Shown piece by piece: positions 15,974 to 23,465 of a DNA stretch of 27,741 nt. The translations under genes and the position numbers were made by a program. Source of the DNA: JAQAZP01 sp965531145 (lineage in GTDB: Bacteria > Acidobacteriota > JAQAZP01); NCBI GenBank assembly GCA_965531145.1, contig CBESOE010000044.1, forward strand, positions 1-27,741, in the 5' to 3' direction. Below the pieces are notes generated by a model. It saw nothing but the letters and a program-made list of their open reading frames with translations. It was not told the origin of the DNA and ran no database searches. Position 1 is the stretch's first letter, and each line of letters starts with the position of its first letter.

Positions 15974-16589
15974 GAGTCCCTCCCCCCGATCCGGCCGCTG
16001 CCCCGCAAAGACCGTCGTCCTTTCGAGCCAGTGATCCGAACTTTTTCAGGGCTTTGTGCAGCCTCCACTTCACCGTACCGATACGGGTCTCCAGTATGTC
16101 GGCGATTTCCTGCAGGCTTTTCGCTTCCATGAATCGCAGCACCAGAACATCCTGGTACTTTGGCCGGAGTTGCCCGATCAACGAATGCACGCGCGCATAG
16201 GTTTCCAGTTCTTCAAGACGGGTGGATACAGGAGGGCCCGGGTCCGCCAGCCAGGCGGCCGGATCCTCATCCTTGTTTCCGGTTGAATCCAACCCGATCT
16301 CCTTCCGACGCCGCCGGCGCCGGTACAGGTCATGAACGATATTGGTGGCCGTGCGGAAGAGCCATGCCTTCCGCGCCCGCGGTTCGGAGTCCAGATTGTG
16401 GAAGTTGGTAAAAGCTCGGGACAAAGTCTCAGCGGTGGCATCCTCGGCATCGGCCATGTTCATCAGCCGGCGCATGGTGTAGTTGAGAATGACGGGGTAA
16501 AAACAGTCGAAAAATCTCTCGAACTCCGTACGGGCCGGCGCCGCGATATTTCGATCTGCCTCGTGATCCGCTGTTTTCGCCTGTAAAAT
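15951..16589 (-). CDS. ECF-type RNA polymerase sigma factor, probable AUU start
   Basis: Extracytoplasmic-function sigma factor. Region 2 reads FERFFDCFYPVILNY then MRRLMNMADAEDATAETLSRAF and the DNA-contact segment KAWLFRTATNIVHDLYRRR. Region 4 is LRPKYQDVLVLRFMEAKSLQEIA with the helix-turn-helix TRIGTVKWRLHKALKKF. The first ATG in frame (16473-16475) would remove the first helix of region 2. Upstream codons down to the stop at 16641-16643 stay open and encode the missing helix, yet contain no ATG, GTG or TTG. An ATT at 16587-16589 has GGGAG 7 nt ahead and is the best start, giving 212 residues; a CTG at 16611-16613 lacks a ribosome-binding site. A frameshift is the alternative. It overlaps the anti-sigma gene. 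Confidence 0.82.
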   Translation of the reverse strand: MLQAKTADHEADRNIAAPARTEFERFFDCFYPVILNYTMRRLMNMADAEDATAETLSRAFTNFHNLDSEPRARKAWLFRTATNIVHDLYRRRRRRKEIGLDSTGNKDEDPAAWLADPGPPVSTRLEELETYARVHSLIGQLRPKYQDVLVLRFMEAKSLQEIADILETRIGTVKWRLHKALKKFGSLARKDDGLCGAAAGSGGGTHEQEETG

Positions 16590-16644
16590 CGTCTTACTCC
16601 CGGCTCGAATCAGATGACTGTCTGTATTACCATTCTGATTCTAA

Positions 16645-16670
16645 GACGTCGCTCCCTGTCAAATGGTTGG
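16645..16670 (-). promoter_or_regulatory. Possible ECF-type autoregulatory promoter
   Basis: On the minus strand CCAACC (16665-16670), 16 nt and CGTCTTA (CGTC at 16645-16648) resemble the AAC / CGTC boxes and spacing of ECF promoters. It lies ahead of the sigma gene, with a predicted leader of about 45-50 nt to the ATT start. ECF factors commonly control their own operon. Confidence 0.35.
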
Positions 16671-16753
16671 CTTTTTCCATCCCCGCAAGAGCGATGGACA
16701 GGTGTGGATCTGCTCCTGAGGTACAGGCAATATCCGACTGGCAGCGGCGTGCA

Positions 16754-16814
16754 ATAAAAAGGGGTCAGATAAGGCTGTTGCGTACTGCAACAGCCTTATC
16801 TGACCCCTTTTTAT
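16754..16814. repeat. Perfect 28-bp inverted repeat with 5-nt loop
   Basis: Arms 16754-16781 and 16787-16814 are exactly complementary, separated by gtact. The arm starts ATAAAAAGGGGTCAGATAAG. The palindrome ends in A/T runs on both sides, so it can act as a terminator in both directions, including for the HD gene whose stop lies 43 nt away. The AAAAGGGGTCAGA core resembles dispersed palindromes I recall near REP-associated tyrosine transposase genes in proteobacteria; no transposase is present here. Confidence 0.85.
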
Positions 16815-16856
16815 CGTGACCCTATATTGTTGCGCCTCGCGGTGACGAGGAGTGCC

Positions 16857-17405
16857 CTACTTCCACTTGTCGGCCGTGCGGAACGGCTCGTAGCTCATGA
16901 AATCGGCGTGGTGCACGATGTAGGCTTCGGTGGTGCGCACCACCTTGTCCCCCTCGCCGGCATGGGCGGCGATGATGTGGCAGACCGCCTCGGGAACCCC
17001 GCACTCCATGGCCAGGGACACACCGGTAAAGGGGTGGCGAAGATACTTGCCGGTCATGCCCACAACCGACGTGCCGTCCTTCAATTCATACTCCAGCAGC
17101 TTGCCCACATCGGCGAGGATCGCTCCGGCGATCACGGTGTCCATGTGGATGGGCAGGCTGTCGCCAAAAAAGTCGATCATCGCTTTCGCCGAGTCACGGG
17201 AGATATGGACCACACAACGCTTGTGGTCCATGAAGGAGGCCGGACAGTCCTTGACCAGCAGGGTGAAGGGGATCCGTTTCAGGTCCTCACCGGTGAGGGC
17301 GCTGCGCTCCAGGGCCAGTTCCCAGGTGCGGGCGGTTGTTTCCCGCAGATCCTCGTCCTCGATCCACTCTATTTCAGGCCACAGCTCCAGCAGTTCCTTG
17401 TTCAT
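16857..17405 (-). CDS. HD-domain protein with substituted HD histidine
   Basis: 182-residue soluble all-helical protein of the HD superfamily (metal-dependent phosphohydrolases acting on nucleotides or cyclic dinucleotides). Aligned motif positions are H67 (VVHISRDS), the HD pair as A98-D99 in ILADVGK (usually LLHDIGK), H124 (RHPFTGVS), H148 (IIAAHAGEGD) and D168 (HHADFMS). The histidine of the HD pair is therefore Ala, although the other ligands and the GK remain. The protein may use a different metal arrangement or be a binding protein. Substrate is unknown. ATG 17405 follows AAGGAAGAG. It has its own promoter in the divergent region and a bidirectional palindrome after its stop, so it appears to be a single-gene unit. 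Confidence 0.8.
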   Translation of the reverse strand: MNKELLELWPEIEWIEDEDLRETTARTWELALERSALTGEDLKRIPFTLLVKDCPASFMDHKRCVVHISRDSAKAMIDFFGDSLPIHMDTVIAGAILADVGKLLEYELKDGTSVVGMTGKYLRHPFTGVSLAMECGVPEAVCHIIAAHAGEGDKVVRTTEAYIVHHADFMSYEPFRTADKWK

Positions 17406-17456
17406 GGTGCTCTTCCTTTACTTTCCATATCCGGCCTATCCGAACAGCGAGCCGGC

Positions 17457-17485
17457 ATTGTAATAAACCGGCTGCCGGGCCGCAA
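17457..17485 (-). promoter_or_regulatory. Promoter for the HD-domain gene
   Basis: Minus strand TTGCGG (17480-17485), 17 nt, TACAAT (17457-17462), about 50 nt upstream of the ATG at 17405. Confidence 0.5.
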
Positions 17486-17495
17486 TGCCTTTCCG

Positions 17496-17555
17496 CTTGA
17501 ATCCGGGCTACCACTCTGTCATCGGGGCCAAAATCCATTTCACTTGAATCCGGGC
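17496..17555. repeat. 13-bp direct repeat in the divergent promoter region
   Basis: cttgaatccgggc occurs at 17496-17508 and 17543-17555, 47 nt apart. A second short repeat, taccactct, occurs at 17509-17517 and 17586-17594. The second 13-mer contains the -35 box of the plus-strand promoter. They could be binding sites for one regulator or traces of a local duplication. Confidence 0.6.
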
Positions 17556-17572
17556 CGGCCGGCCAGTACAAT
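17544..17572 (+). promoter_or_regulatory. Promoter for the SGNH-GH18-Tag operon
   Basis: TTGAAT (17544-17549), 17 nt, TACAAT (17567-17572), 52 nt upstream of the ATG at 17625. Confidence 0.55.
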
Positions 17573-17624
17573 TTTCGTTTCACCGTACCACTCTCGCCAC
17601 CCGGTTCCGCCGTATGGGGTTCAG

Positions 17625-19016
17625 ATGGTCCTGAAGCACCACCAGCCGCAACCTGCCGAAAGCGGGCGCCTGCGCCCGGCAATCCTGGCGGCCTGGCTCG
17701 CCCCGGCCCTGTTCCCGGCGGTCTCCGCCGCCGTGGAGCTGATGACCAGCGGCCGCACCGGACCGCTCAGCCTGCTGGCGCTGCTGGCCGGGCTGGTTTG
17801 GGCCGGTCTCCTGTTCCGCCCCTCCTGGCGTGACCTGCTGCTGGAACTGACCCGGCCGGTCCTGCGCCGTGTCGGATTTGTTCCCCTGACCCTGGCGGCG
17901 CTGATAGCGGCGGCGGTGGGTTTCGGTGGGGCCCGGGGCCCCTTTGCCGCCGGTCTGGCCGTGGGGCTGATCATCCTGGCGGTCATCGCCGGGATTCGCT
18001 CCCGTAATGCCAACCGGAGACGCTTCCTGGGCCAGGCCGCGCTGGTGGTCCTCTACCTGATGCTCTTTGTGCTCCTCGACCTGTTCATCGGCGCCTTCAT
18101 CCTGCCCGGCCGCTCGCACAACAATCTCTTTGCGGTGCACGACCCGCAACTGGGCTGGAAGCTGCGGCCCGGCCTGGTGGTGGAGCGGGACAACGACCTC
18201 TTCACGTCCCGCGAGGAGATCGGCACGGACGGCTTCCGCACCGTGCTGCCCGCGGCGGATAAACCGGCGGCGGGCCGGAGAATCGTCTGCCTCGGCGACT
18301 CCCACACCGAAGCCTACACGGTGAACGATGATGAGACCTGGACCGCCCTGCTGGCCGGGATACTCACCGCCGATGGCCCGGTGGAACTGTTCAACCTTGG
18401 CGTGGGGGGCTTCTCCACCGACCAGGAACTGCTGGCCTACGTGCACTATGGCCGGCGCTGCCAGCCCGACCTGGTGCTGCTGCAGTTCTGCAGCAATGAC
18501 GTGCTGTTCAACATGCGCGACCGCTACTGGCGGGGGCACAAACCCTGCTTCAGGCGCCACGGCTCGAGGCTGCTGCTGAACAACGTGCCGGTGCCCGACC
18601 AGAGTGACACCGGCCTGGCCTCGGGCCCGCTGCTCCGCCACTCCTCCACCCTGCTCTTTGTGGAATCGCTGCTGCGCCAGGTGGCACTGGGTCACATCAC
18701 TGCCGGCGAGGTGGATCAGGTGGAGGCCTGGGAGGTGACCAGGCTGCTGTTACGTGACCTGGCGGATATGGTTCGTGGGGACGGGGCGGTGCTGGCCGTC
18801 TTCAATGCCGACCAGGAAAAGCAGGATACCGACGGCCGCCTGCGCGCGATCCTCGCCCAGCTCGGCATCCCCTACCTGGAGACACTGGCGGCCTACACCG
18901 GCGATTTCGAGAACTACTGGGTGGCCGGGCACTGGAATCGCGAGGGTCACCAGGCCATCGCCCGGGCCCTGGCCCCGGCAGCGGCCCGGCTGCTGCCCGC
19001 GGAGGTGGCGCCATGA
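17625..19016 (+). CDS. Membrane SGNH/GDSL-hydrolase-like protein
   Basis: 463-residue protein with about five membrane helices in the first 160 residues (around 19-38, 47-64, 84-100, 106-124 and 139-160), then an extracytoplasmic SGNH domain. Block I is CLGDSHTEAYTVN with Ser226, block II GVGGFSTDQ, block III FCSNDV with Asn291, and block V GHWNREGH. Such domains are esterases or acetyltransferases, often acting on polysaccharide acyl groups. In block V the residue two before His436 is Ala434 (AGHWN), where the family usually has the triad Asp (DGHWN); activity may be altered. ATG 17625 was chosen because the membrane region starts shortly after it; the open frame further upstream runs antisense through the HD gene. 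The stop overlaps the next start by ATGA. Confidence 0.85.
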   Translation: MVLKHHQPQPAESGRLRPAILAAWLAPALFPAVSAAVELMTSGRTGPLSLLALLAGLVWAGLLFRPSWRDLLLELTRPVLRRVGFVPLTLAALIAAAVGFGGARGPFAAGLAVGLIILAVIAGIRSRNANRRRFLGQAALVVLYLMLFVLLDLFIGAFILPGRSHNNLFAVHDPQLGWKLRPGLVVERDNDLFTSREEIGTDGFRTVLPAADKPAAGRRIVCLGDSHTEAYTVNDDETWTALLAGILTADGPVELFNLGVGGFSTDQELLAYVHYGRRCQPDLVLLQFCSNDVLFNMRDRYWRGHKPCFRRHGSRLLLNNVPVPDQSDTGLASGPLLRHSSTLLFVESLLRQVALGHITAGEVDQVEAWEVTRLLLRDLADMVRGDGAVLAVFNADQEKQDTDGRLRAILAQLGIPYLETLAAYTGDFENYWVAGHWNREGHQAIARALAPAAARLLPAEVAP

Positions 19017-20038
19017 CCCGCCGCAGCACCAGGAAGACCGAACGGGGCCGATTGCTGCGGCTGGCGGCAAAGACCATGAGTGCCGCCTTCCTGCTGGGCA
19101 TCCTGGCCGCCGTCGCCTTCTGGACCGTCTGGGAGCCGCGGCCGGAAACCGAAACACGATTTGACCGGGGCCTCAACGGCCTCTGGGCCGGCCACAAGTG
19201 GTTCACCGGGGTCTCGGTCCGCGGCGACGAACCGGTGACCGACGCCGATCTCGAGGAATTCGCCGGAACCGTGGCCCGCCACGGCATCCGCTACGTCTAC
19301 ATCCACGTGGGCCCGGTGCAGCCCAACGGCACCATCGAGGATACCCCCTCGCCCCTGCTGGGCCGGCTCATGGCGCGAACCCCGGAAACCACCCACCTCG
19401 CCTGGCTGGGCGGTCTCACCAGCAAACAGGACTTCGAGGACCCGCAGTGGCGGGAGCATTTCTTCGAAACCGTGGAGCAGATGATGGCTGCCGGTTTTGA
19501 CGGTGTCCACCTCAATTTCGAACCGCTGACCGATCACCATCCGGGATACATAGAACTGCTGGCCGCCTTGAAGCAGCGTCTCGGCCCCGAAACGGTGCTC
19601 AGCCATGCCACTCACCGCGGCGGCCCTTTCGGCCTCTCCATCGGTCCCATGGACCGCTACTTCTGGTCCGGTGACTTCTACCGCAAGACCATGGCCCATG
19701 CCGACCAGACGGTGCTGATGGGCTACGACACGGGCCTGAACACCGCGGAACACTACCTGGCCTTCCTCGGCCACCAGACTCGCCTGCTGGTCCGCTGGGC
19801 CTCGGCTTACCCGGGCCACCAGGTGCTGATCGGTATCCCGTCGTATGAGGAAGGGAGCCCGGCCTCGGACCCGCTGGTGGAGAACGTGGCCAACGGCGCA
19901 CTGGGGGTTCGCCGCGGGCTGGAGAAGGAGGGCACCGGCGGAGGCACCTTCACCGGCGTGGCGGTCTACGCCAACTGGGTCACCGACGACAAGGAATGGG
20001 CGGACTTTCGCCACTTCTGGATGGGGGGCGCGGAATGA
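19013..20038 (+). CDS. Membrane-anchored GH18-like TIM-barrel protein
   Basis: 341-residue protein with a basic N-terminus and one hydrophobic helix (about 22-40) as signal anchor, followed by a domain in the periplasm or outside. The segment AAGFDGVHLNFEPL has the position and shape of the GH18 catalytic strand DGxDxDxE: the final Glu is kept, while the inner Asp residues are His and Asn. Other barrel-like strands are GIRYVYIHVG, TVLMGYDTGLN and QVLIGIPSYEEG. It may be a divergent glycosidase or a glycan-binding relative; the substrate is unknown. ATGA overlaps at both ends place it between the SGNH protein and Tag, so production is coupled. Together with the SGNH protein it suggests envelope or exopolysaccharide modification (inference). 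Confidence 0.75.
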   Translation: MTRRSTRKTERGRLLRLAAKTMSAAFLLGILAAVAFWTVWEPRPETETRFDRGLNGLWAGHKWFTGVSVRGDEPVTDADLEEFAGTVARHGIRYVYIHVGPVQPNGTIEDTPSPLLGRLMARTPETTHLAWLGGLTSKQDFEDPQWREHFFETVEQMMAAGFDGVHLNFEPLTDHHPGYIELLAALKQRLGPETVLSHATHRGGPFGLSIGPMDRYFWSGDFYRKTMAHADQTVLMGYDTGLNTAEHYLAFLGHQTRLLVRWASAYPGHQVLIGIPSYEEGSPASDPLVENVANGALGVRRGLEKEGTGGGTFTGVAVYANWVTDDKEWADFRHFWMGGAE

Positions 20039-20610
20039 CGGCGAAAAAAAACCTGAAACGATGCAGTTGGGCGGCGAACGAACGGGCCGTTACCTACCAT
20101 GACGAGGAGTGGGGCCTGCCCAACCACGACGACCGCCACCTCTTCGAAATGCTGATTCTCGAGGGGGCCCAGGCCGGCCTCAGCTGGGACACGATTCTGA
20201 AGAAGCGTGCCGAATATCACAAGGTTTACGATAACTTCGACCCGATCAAGGTGGCCCGCTACAAGGAGAAGAAGATTGCCGCCCTGCTGGCCAACCCCGG
20301 CATCATCCGCAACCGGCTCAAGGTGCGCGCCTCGGTGGCCAACGCCAAAGCCTTTCTCGCGGTGCAGAAAGAGTTCGGCACCTTCGACGCCTACCTCTGG
20401 GCCTTCGTTGGCGGCAAGCCTGTCCGCAACCGCTGGAAGACCATGGCAGACATCCCGGTGAAGACACCCGAGGCCGAGGCCCTGAGCAAGGATCTCAAGA
20501 AGCGGGGCTTCACCTTTGTCGGCCCCACTATCATGTATGCCTTCATGCAGGCGGTGGGAATGGTCAACGACCACACCACCGACTGCTTCCGGCACCGTCA
20601 GGTGGGGTAG
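20035..20610 (+). CDS. tag: DNA-3-methyladenine glycosylase I
   Basis: 191-residue helix-hairpin-helix DNA repair enzyme that removes 3-methyladenine from alkylated DNA. Family signatures are clear: zinc ligands Cys10 (RCSW), His22 (YHDEEWG) and the C-terminal NDHTTDCFRH pair, plus the LEGAQAGLSWDTIL segment containing the substrate-pocket Glu and Trp. Length equals that of E. coli Tag (187). ATG at 20035 overlaps the previous stop as ATGA; a longer in-frame start at 19996 lies inside the upstream gene and adds no family sequence. It is functionally unlike its two operon partners, so co-transcription may be accidental. Its stop is 13 nt from the stop of the convergent kinase gene, with no room for a normal terminator. 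Confidence 0.95.
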   Translation: MTAKKNLKRCSWAANERAVTYHDEEWGLPNHDDRHLFEMLILEGAQAGLSWDTILKKRAEYHKVYDNFDPIKVARYKEKKIAALLANPGIIRNRLKVRASVANAKAFLAVQKEFGTFDAYLWAFVGGKPVRNRWKTMADIPVKTPEAEALSKDLKKRGFTFVGPTIMYAFMQAVGMVNDHTTDCFRHRQVG

Positions 20611-20623
20611 CCCGGGTCTCCAC

Positions 20624-23071
20624 TCACTTGGCCGTGTCGAGGATGGCCTGCCAGCCGGCGGCTTCGTCCGAACGGCCGCGACGCTCCGTAACCTCAACCA
20701 GCATCTCAAGCAACTGGGCCATCTTGGGGTGCTCCGGGCCGAATCGGGACGACATGATCCGGTAGGCCTCTTCGAGGTCCGGCTGTGCCTGGTCGATCCG
20801 GCCCAGACGCAGACGGCACTCCCCGGCGGTGTGGAGGGCGAATCCGCGGCCGATGAAATCCGGTGACACCTCCTCGGCAAGGATGGCCGCGCTCTCCGCG
20901 GCAAGCGGCTCGGCCTCGGCATACCGTTCCCGGGCCACGTAGAACGCCGCCAGATTGATGACACCGGCCACCTGTTCCGGGTGGCGATCGCCGAGCACCC
21001 GCCGGCCGGTCTCTACATTCTCGACGTAGTAGGGCTCTGCTTCGTCGAGACGCCCCTGGTCCTTGAGGATGATGCCGAGGTTGTTGATCGCCACCAGGGT
21101 CTGCTGATGGTCGTTGCCCAGAACCCTGCGCATGCCTTCCAGCGCCTCCCGGGTCACGGCCTCGGCCTCGGCGTGCCGCTTGTCCAGACGCAACAGCCAG
21201 CCGTAGCCGGACAGCACTGTCATCGGATGCGGGTGGTCCGGTCCATATCGTTTCTCGAGGGCGGGAATCAGCTCGAGATAGAGGGCCTCACTGCGCTCGA
21301 AGTCGAGCAGATCCCCGGCCACCTGGGCCATCCCGTAGAGCAGGGCCAGCGTTGTGTCCTCGCCGAGGCCGAGTGAGGTGCGGGCGATCTCGAGGGCCGG
21401 TGCGCCGAGCGCGTCCGCCTCCTCCAGACGACCCTGGTAGAGCAGGGTCTCCACCAGCACAGTCGTTGTGTTTATAACGTCGGGGTGGCCCTCACCGAGA
21501 ATCCGGCGCTGCTCTTCCAGCACCTCCCGCAATTCGGCTTCCGCGGCGTCGAAATCGCCGAGGTAGTACCGGGCCGTCCCCAGTTCGCTCCGCGCTCGCA
21601 TGGTGGCTGGATCGAGCGGGCCGGCCACCTCCCGGAACAGTTGGAGAGATCGTTCCGCATGGCCGGGGGCCAGGTCGAATTCACCGAGGTCTCGATAGGT
21701 CGTCGCCAGCACCCGGTGCAGTTCGGCCTCCACCGCGGGCTGGTCAGCGAGGTCAGTGCCGATGCGGATGGCGGCCGCATCGAGGATCTCCCGCAGCATG
21801 GTCGTGTCCCGCCCGAGGGCCACCGAGGGCCCGACTCCGGCCAGCATGCTTTCGAGGAGCGCTGCCACCTGATCACTCTTGATCGCGGCGGCACGCGCCC
21901 GCTCGGCCTCGCGCTCCGCGCGGACATACATGGTCGAGGACACGGCCAGCGCCACGATGAGGGCGAGCAGCGCCGTCGCCACGGCGCCAACCCAGGCCCG
22001 GTTGCGATGCGCAAACTTGCGGATTTGATACAGGGCGCTGGGCGGGCGGGCATTGATCGGCTGGGAGGAGAGATAACGATCGATATCCTCGGCCAGCGCC
22101 GCCGCCGAATCGTACCGCCGTTCCGGCTCCTTTTCCAACGCCTTGCCGACGATGTTCTCCACGTCCTCGTCAAGACGGCCGATGCCACTCCAGCTCTGCC
22201 GGAGCGGCCGCGGTGGTTCCTCGCAGATCACCCGGATCGCTTCGGCCAGGGCGGTACGCATGATTTCATAGGGACGCTGTCCGGCCACCAGTTCGTAGAG
22301 GATGACACCCAGGGCATAGATATCCGTGCGAACATCCACCGCATCGGCCTCGCCCCGCGCCTGTTCCGGGCTCATGTAGGGCAGTGTGCCCTTGATCATC
22401 CCCACTTCGGTGGCCGTGGTGGCCAGCACGTCCTGGTCGGTGAACCGGGCCAGCCCGAAATCGAGGATTTTCACCATGGGCAGCGTGGCGGCCTGACCAC
22501 TCCCCGTGGCGGTGGTCAGTTCATCGGCCACCAGGATGTTGGCCGGCTTCAGATCACGGTGAATCACCCCGCGCTGGTGGGCGTAATGCACGGCCTGACA
22601 GAGCCCGGAGAACAGATGCAATCGCAGTTTCAGCTCGTCAGCAGTCACCGGCAACGATCGCTGGGCAAGCCAGCGGTCGAGGGTCAGGCCCCGCACCAGT
22701 TCCATGGCGAAATAGTCACGACCATCATCGGTGTGCCCCGACTCGTAGATGGCGGCGATATTGGGATGCTTCAGCCGCCCCAGGGATTCCACCTCACGCT
22801 GAAACATCCGGGCGTGCAGATCGTCCACCAGGTGGTGGCGGTGCATCACCTTGATCGCCACCTTGCGCCTGGGGTGCAGCTGCTCCGCTTCGTAGACCAT
22901 GCCCATGGCCCCCTCGCCCAGTTGGCCGAGGACACGATACCCACCGATCTGTTCGGGCACCTGCGCGGAGCCTTCCGGCGGACGGGGCAATGATTCGGCA
23001 CCGGCCGCCAGGGTTTCCAACTCATTGGGTATGGAGGACGGGTCTTCCGGCCCGCTGTCCGATGGTTTCAT
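20624..23071 (-). CDS. Membrane Ser/Thr protein kinase with TPR repeats
   Basis: 815-residue Hanks-type kinase. The kinase domain spans about 43-335: glycine loop LGEGAMGMVY, Lys74 (VAIKVM), HRDLKPAN with Asp173, DFG with Asp204, GTLPYMSPEQ. One membrane helix follows (about 361-383), then a ~430-residue region of tetratricopeptide repeats of the type with ~42-residue units and the recurring LG..HP(D) spacer, e.g. RILGEGHPDV and RVLGDRHPEQV. Catalysis is cytoplasmic; the TPR part should lie outside the membrane and may bind proteins or report envelope state. All catalytic residues are intact, so it should be active. It is monocistronic and not adjacent to its substrates. A 12-bp palindrome and a hairpin lie immediately upstream. 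ATG 23071 follows AGAGGA. Confidence 0.92.
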   Translation of the reverse strand: MKPSDSGPEDPSSIPNELETLAAGAESLPRPPEGSAQVPEQIGGYRVLGQLGEGAMGMVYEAEQLHPRRKVAIKVMHRHHLVDDLHARMFQREVESLGRLKHPNIAAIYESGHTDDGRDYFAMELVRGLTLDRWLAQRSLPVTADELKLRLHLFSGLCQAVHYAHQRGVIHRDLKPANILVADELTTATGSGQAATLPMVKILDFGLARFTDQDVLATTATEVGMIKGTLPYMSPEQARGEADAVDVRTDIYALGVILYELVAGQRPYEIMRTALAEAIRVICEEPPRPLRQSWSGIGRLDEDVENIVGKALEKEPERRYDSAAALAEDIDRYLSSQPINARPPSALYQIRKFAHRNRAWVGAVATALLALIVALAVSSTMYVRAEREAERARAAAIKSDQVAALLESMLAGVGPSVALGRDTTMLREILDAAAIRIGTDLADQPAVEAELHRVLATTYRDLGEFDLAPGHAERSLQLFREVAGPLDPATMRARSELGTARYYLGDFDAAEAELREVLEEQRRILGEGHPDVINTTTVLVETLLYQGRLEEADALGAPALEIARTSLGLGEDTTLALLYGMAQVAGDLLDFERSEALYLELIPALEKRYGPDHPHPMTVLSGYGWLLRLDKRHAEAEAVTREALEGMRRVLGNDHQQTLVAINNLGIILKDQGRLDEAEPYYVENVETGRRVLGDRHPEQVAGVINLAAFYVARERYAEAEPLAAESAAILAEEVSPDFIGRGFALHTAGECRLRLGRIDQAQPDLEEAYRIMSSRFGPEHPKMAQLLEMLVEVTERRGRSDEAAGWQAILDTAK

Positions 23072-23465
23072 CAGGTGATCCTCTTTGTTGCAACAACCGA
23101 CCCTACCAGGGTCGGCACCTTATCATAATTCGAAATCAGCACTCACCAAAGTCAAATGGATTCACTTGATTGACTGGCCGTGAGCTGGGTCGAACCGCGA
23201 CCACTTTTGATCAATGGCCCGATCAGACCGTGGCCCCGCCGGAAGCACCAGCCCGGTTCACGCACTATGTCGTGGCGGCAATGAAGTTTCTTTTGTCCGA
23301 GTTCAAGTTTCGGTACAGGGCATCATCAGGCGCGAATAGCCAGTGCAGTCCTACTCCCCCCGCCCTCTCGCGTTTCCCCCCACCTGTGCGATAATGACGC
23401 CGGAAAACCGCCCCGCGGGGCACAGAAACCCTTATTCTCATTTCTTTCTTCAACAGGTCGAAAAC
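23072..23465. other. Divergent intergenic region between kinase and dehydrogenase
   Basis: 394 nt. Apart from the palindrome and hairpin next to the kinase start, I see no supported gene, and no convincing promoter for the dehydrogenase. TTGACT at 23170-23175 lacks a partner -10 box. An ORF from 23343 extends the dehydrogenase upstream, but its extra 41 residues do not look like the family. Confidence 0.5.
23085..23115 (-). promoter_or_regulatory. Palindrome and hairpin ahead of the Ser/Thr kinase start
   Basis: ttgttgcaacaa (23085-23096) is a perfect 12-bp palindrome touching the ribosome-binding site, and ccgaccct (23097-23104) pairs with agggtcgg (23108-23115) around a 3-nt loop. They could be an operator or a leader structure controlling translation. 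A -10-like TATGAT (23122-23127, minus) lies just upstream without a well-spaced -35 box. Confidence 0.4.

Noticed and set aside
16827..17624. Long N-terminal extension of the SGNH protein
   Set aside because: It runs antisense through the HD gene and shows no domain or membrane pattern; the protein starts at ATG 17625.
21485..22993. 502-codon open frame antisense to the Ser/Thr kinase
   Set aside because: It is a shadow of a GC-rich gene; the minus-strand kinase has all catalytic motifs and TPRs.
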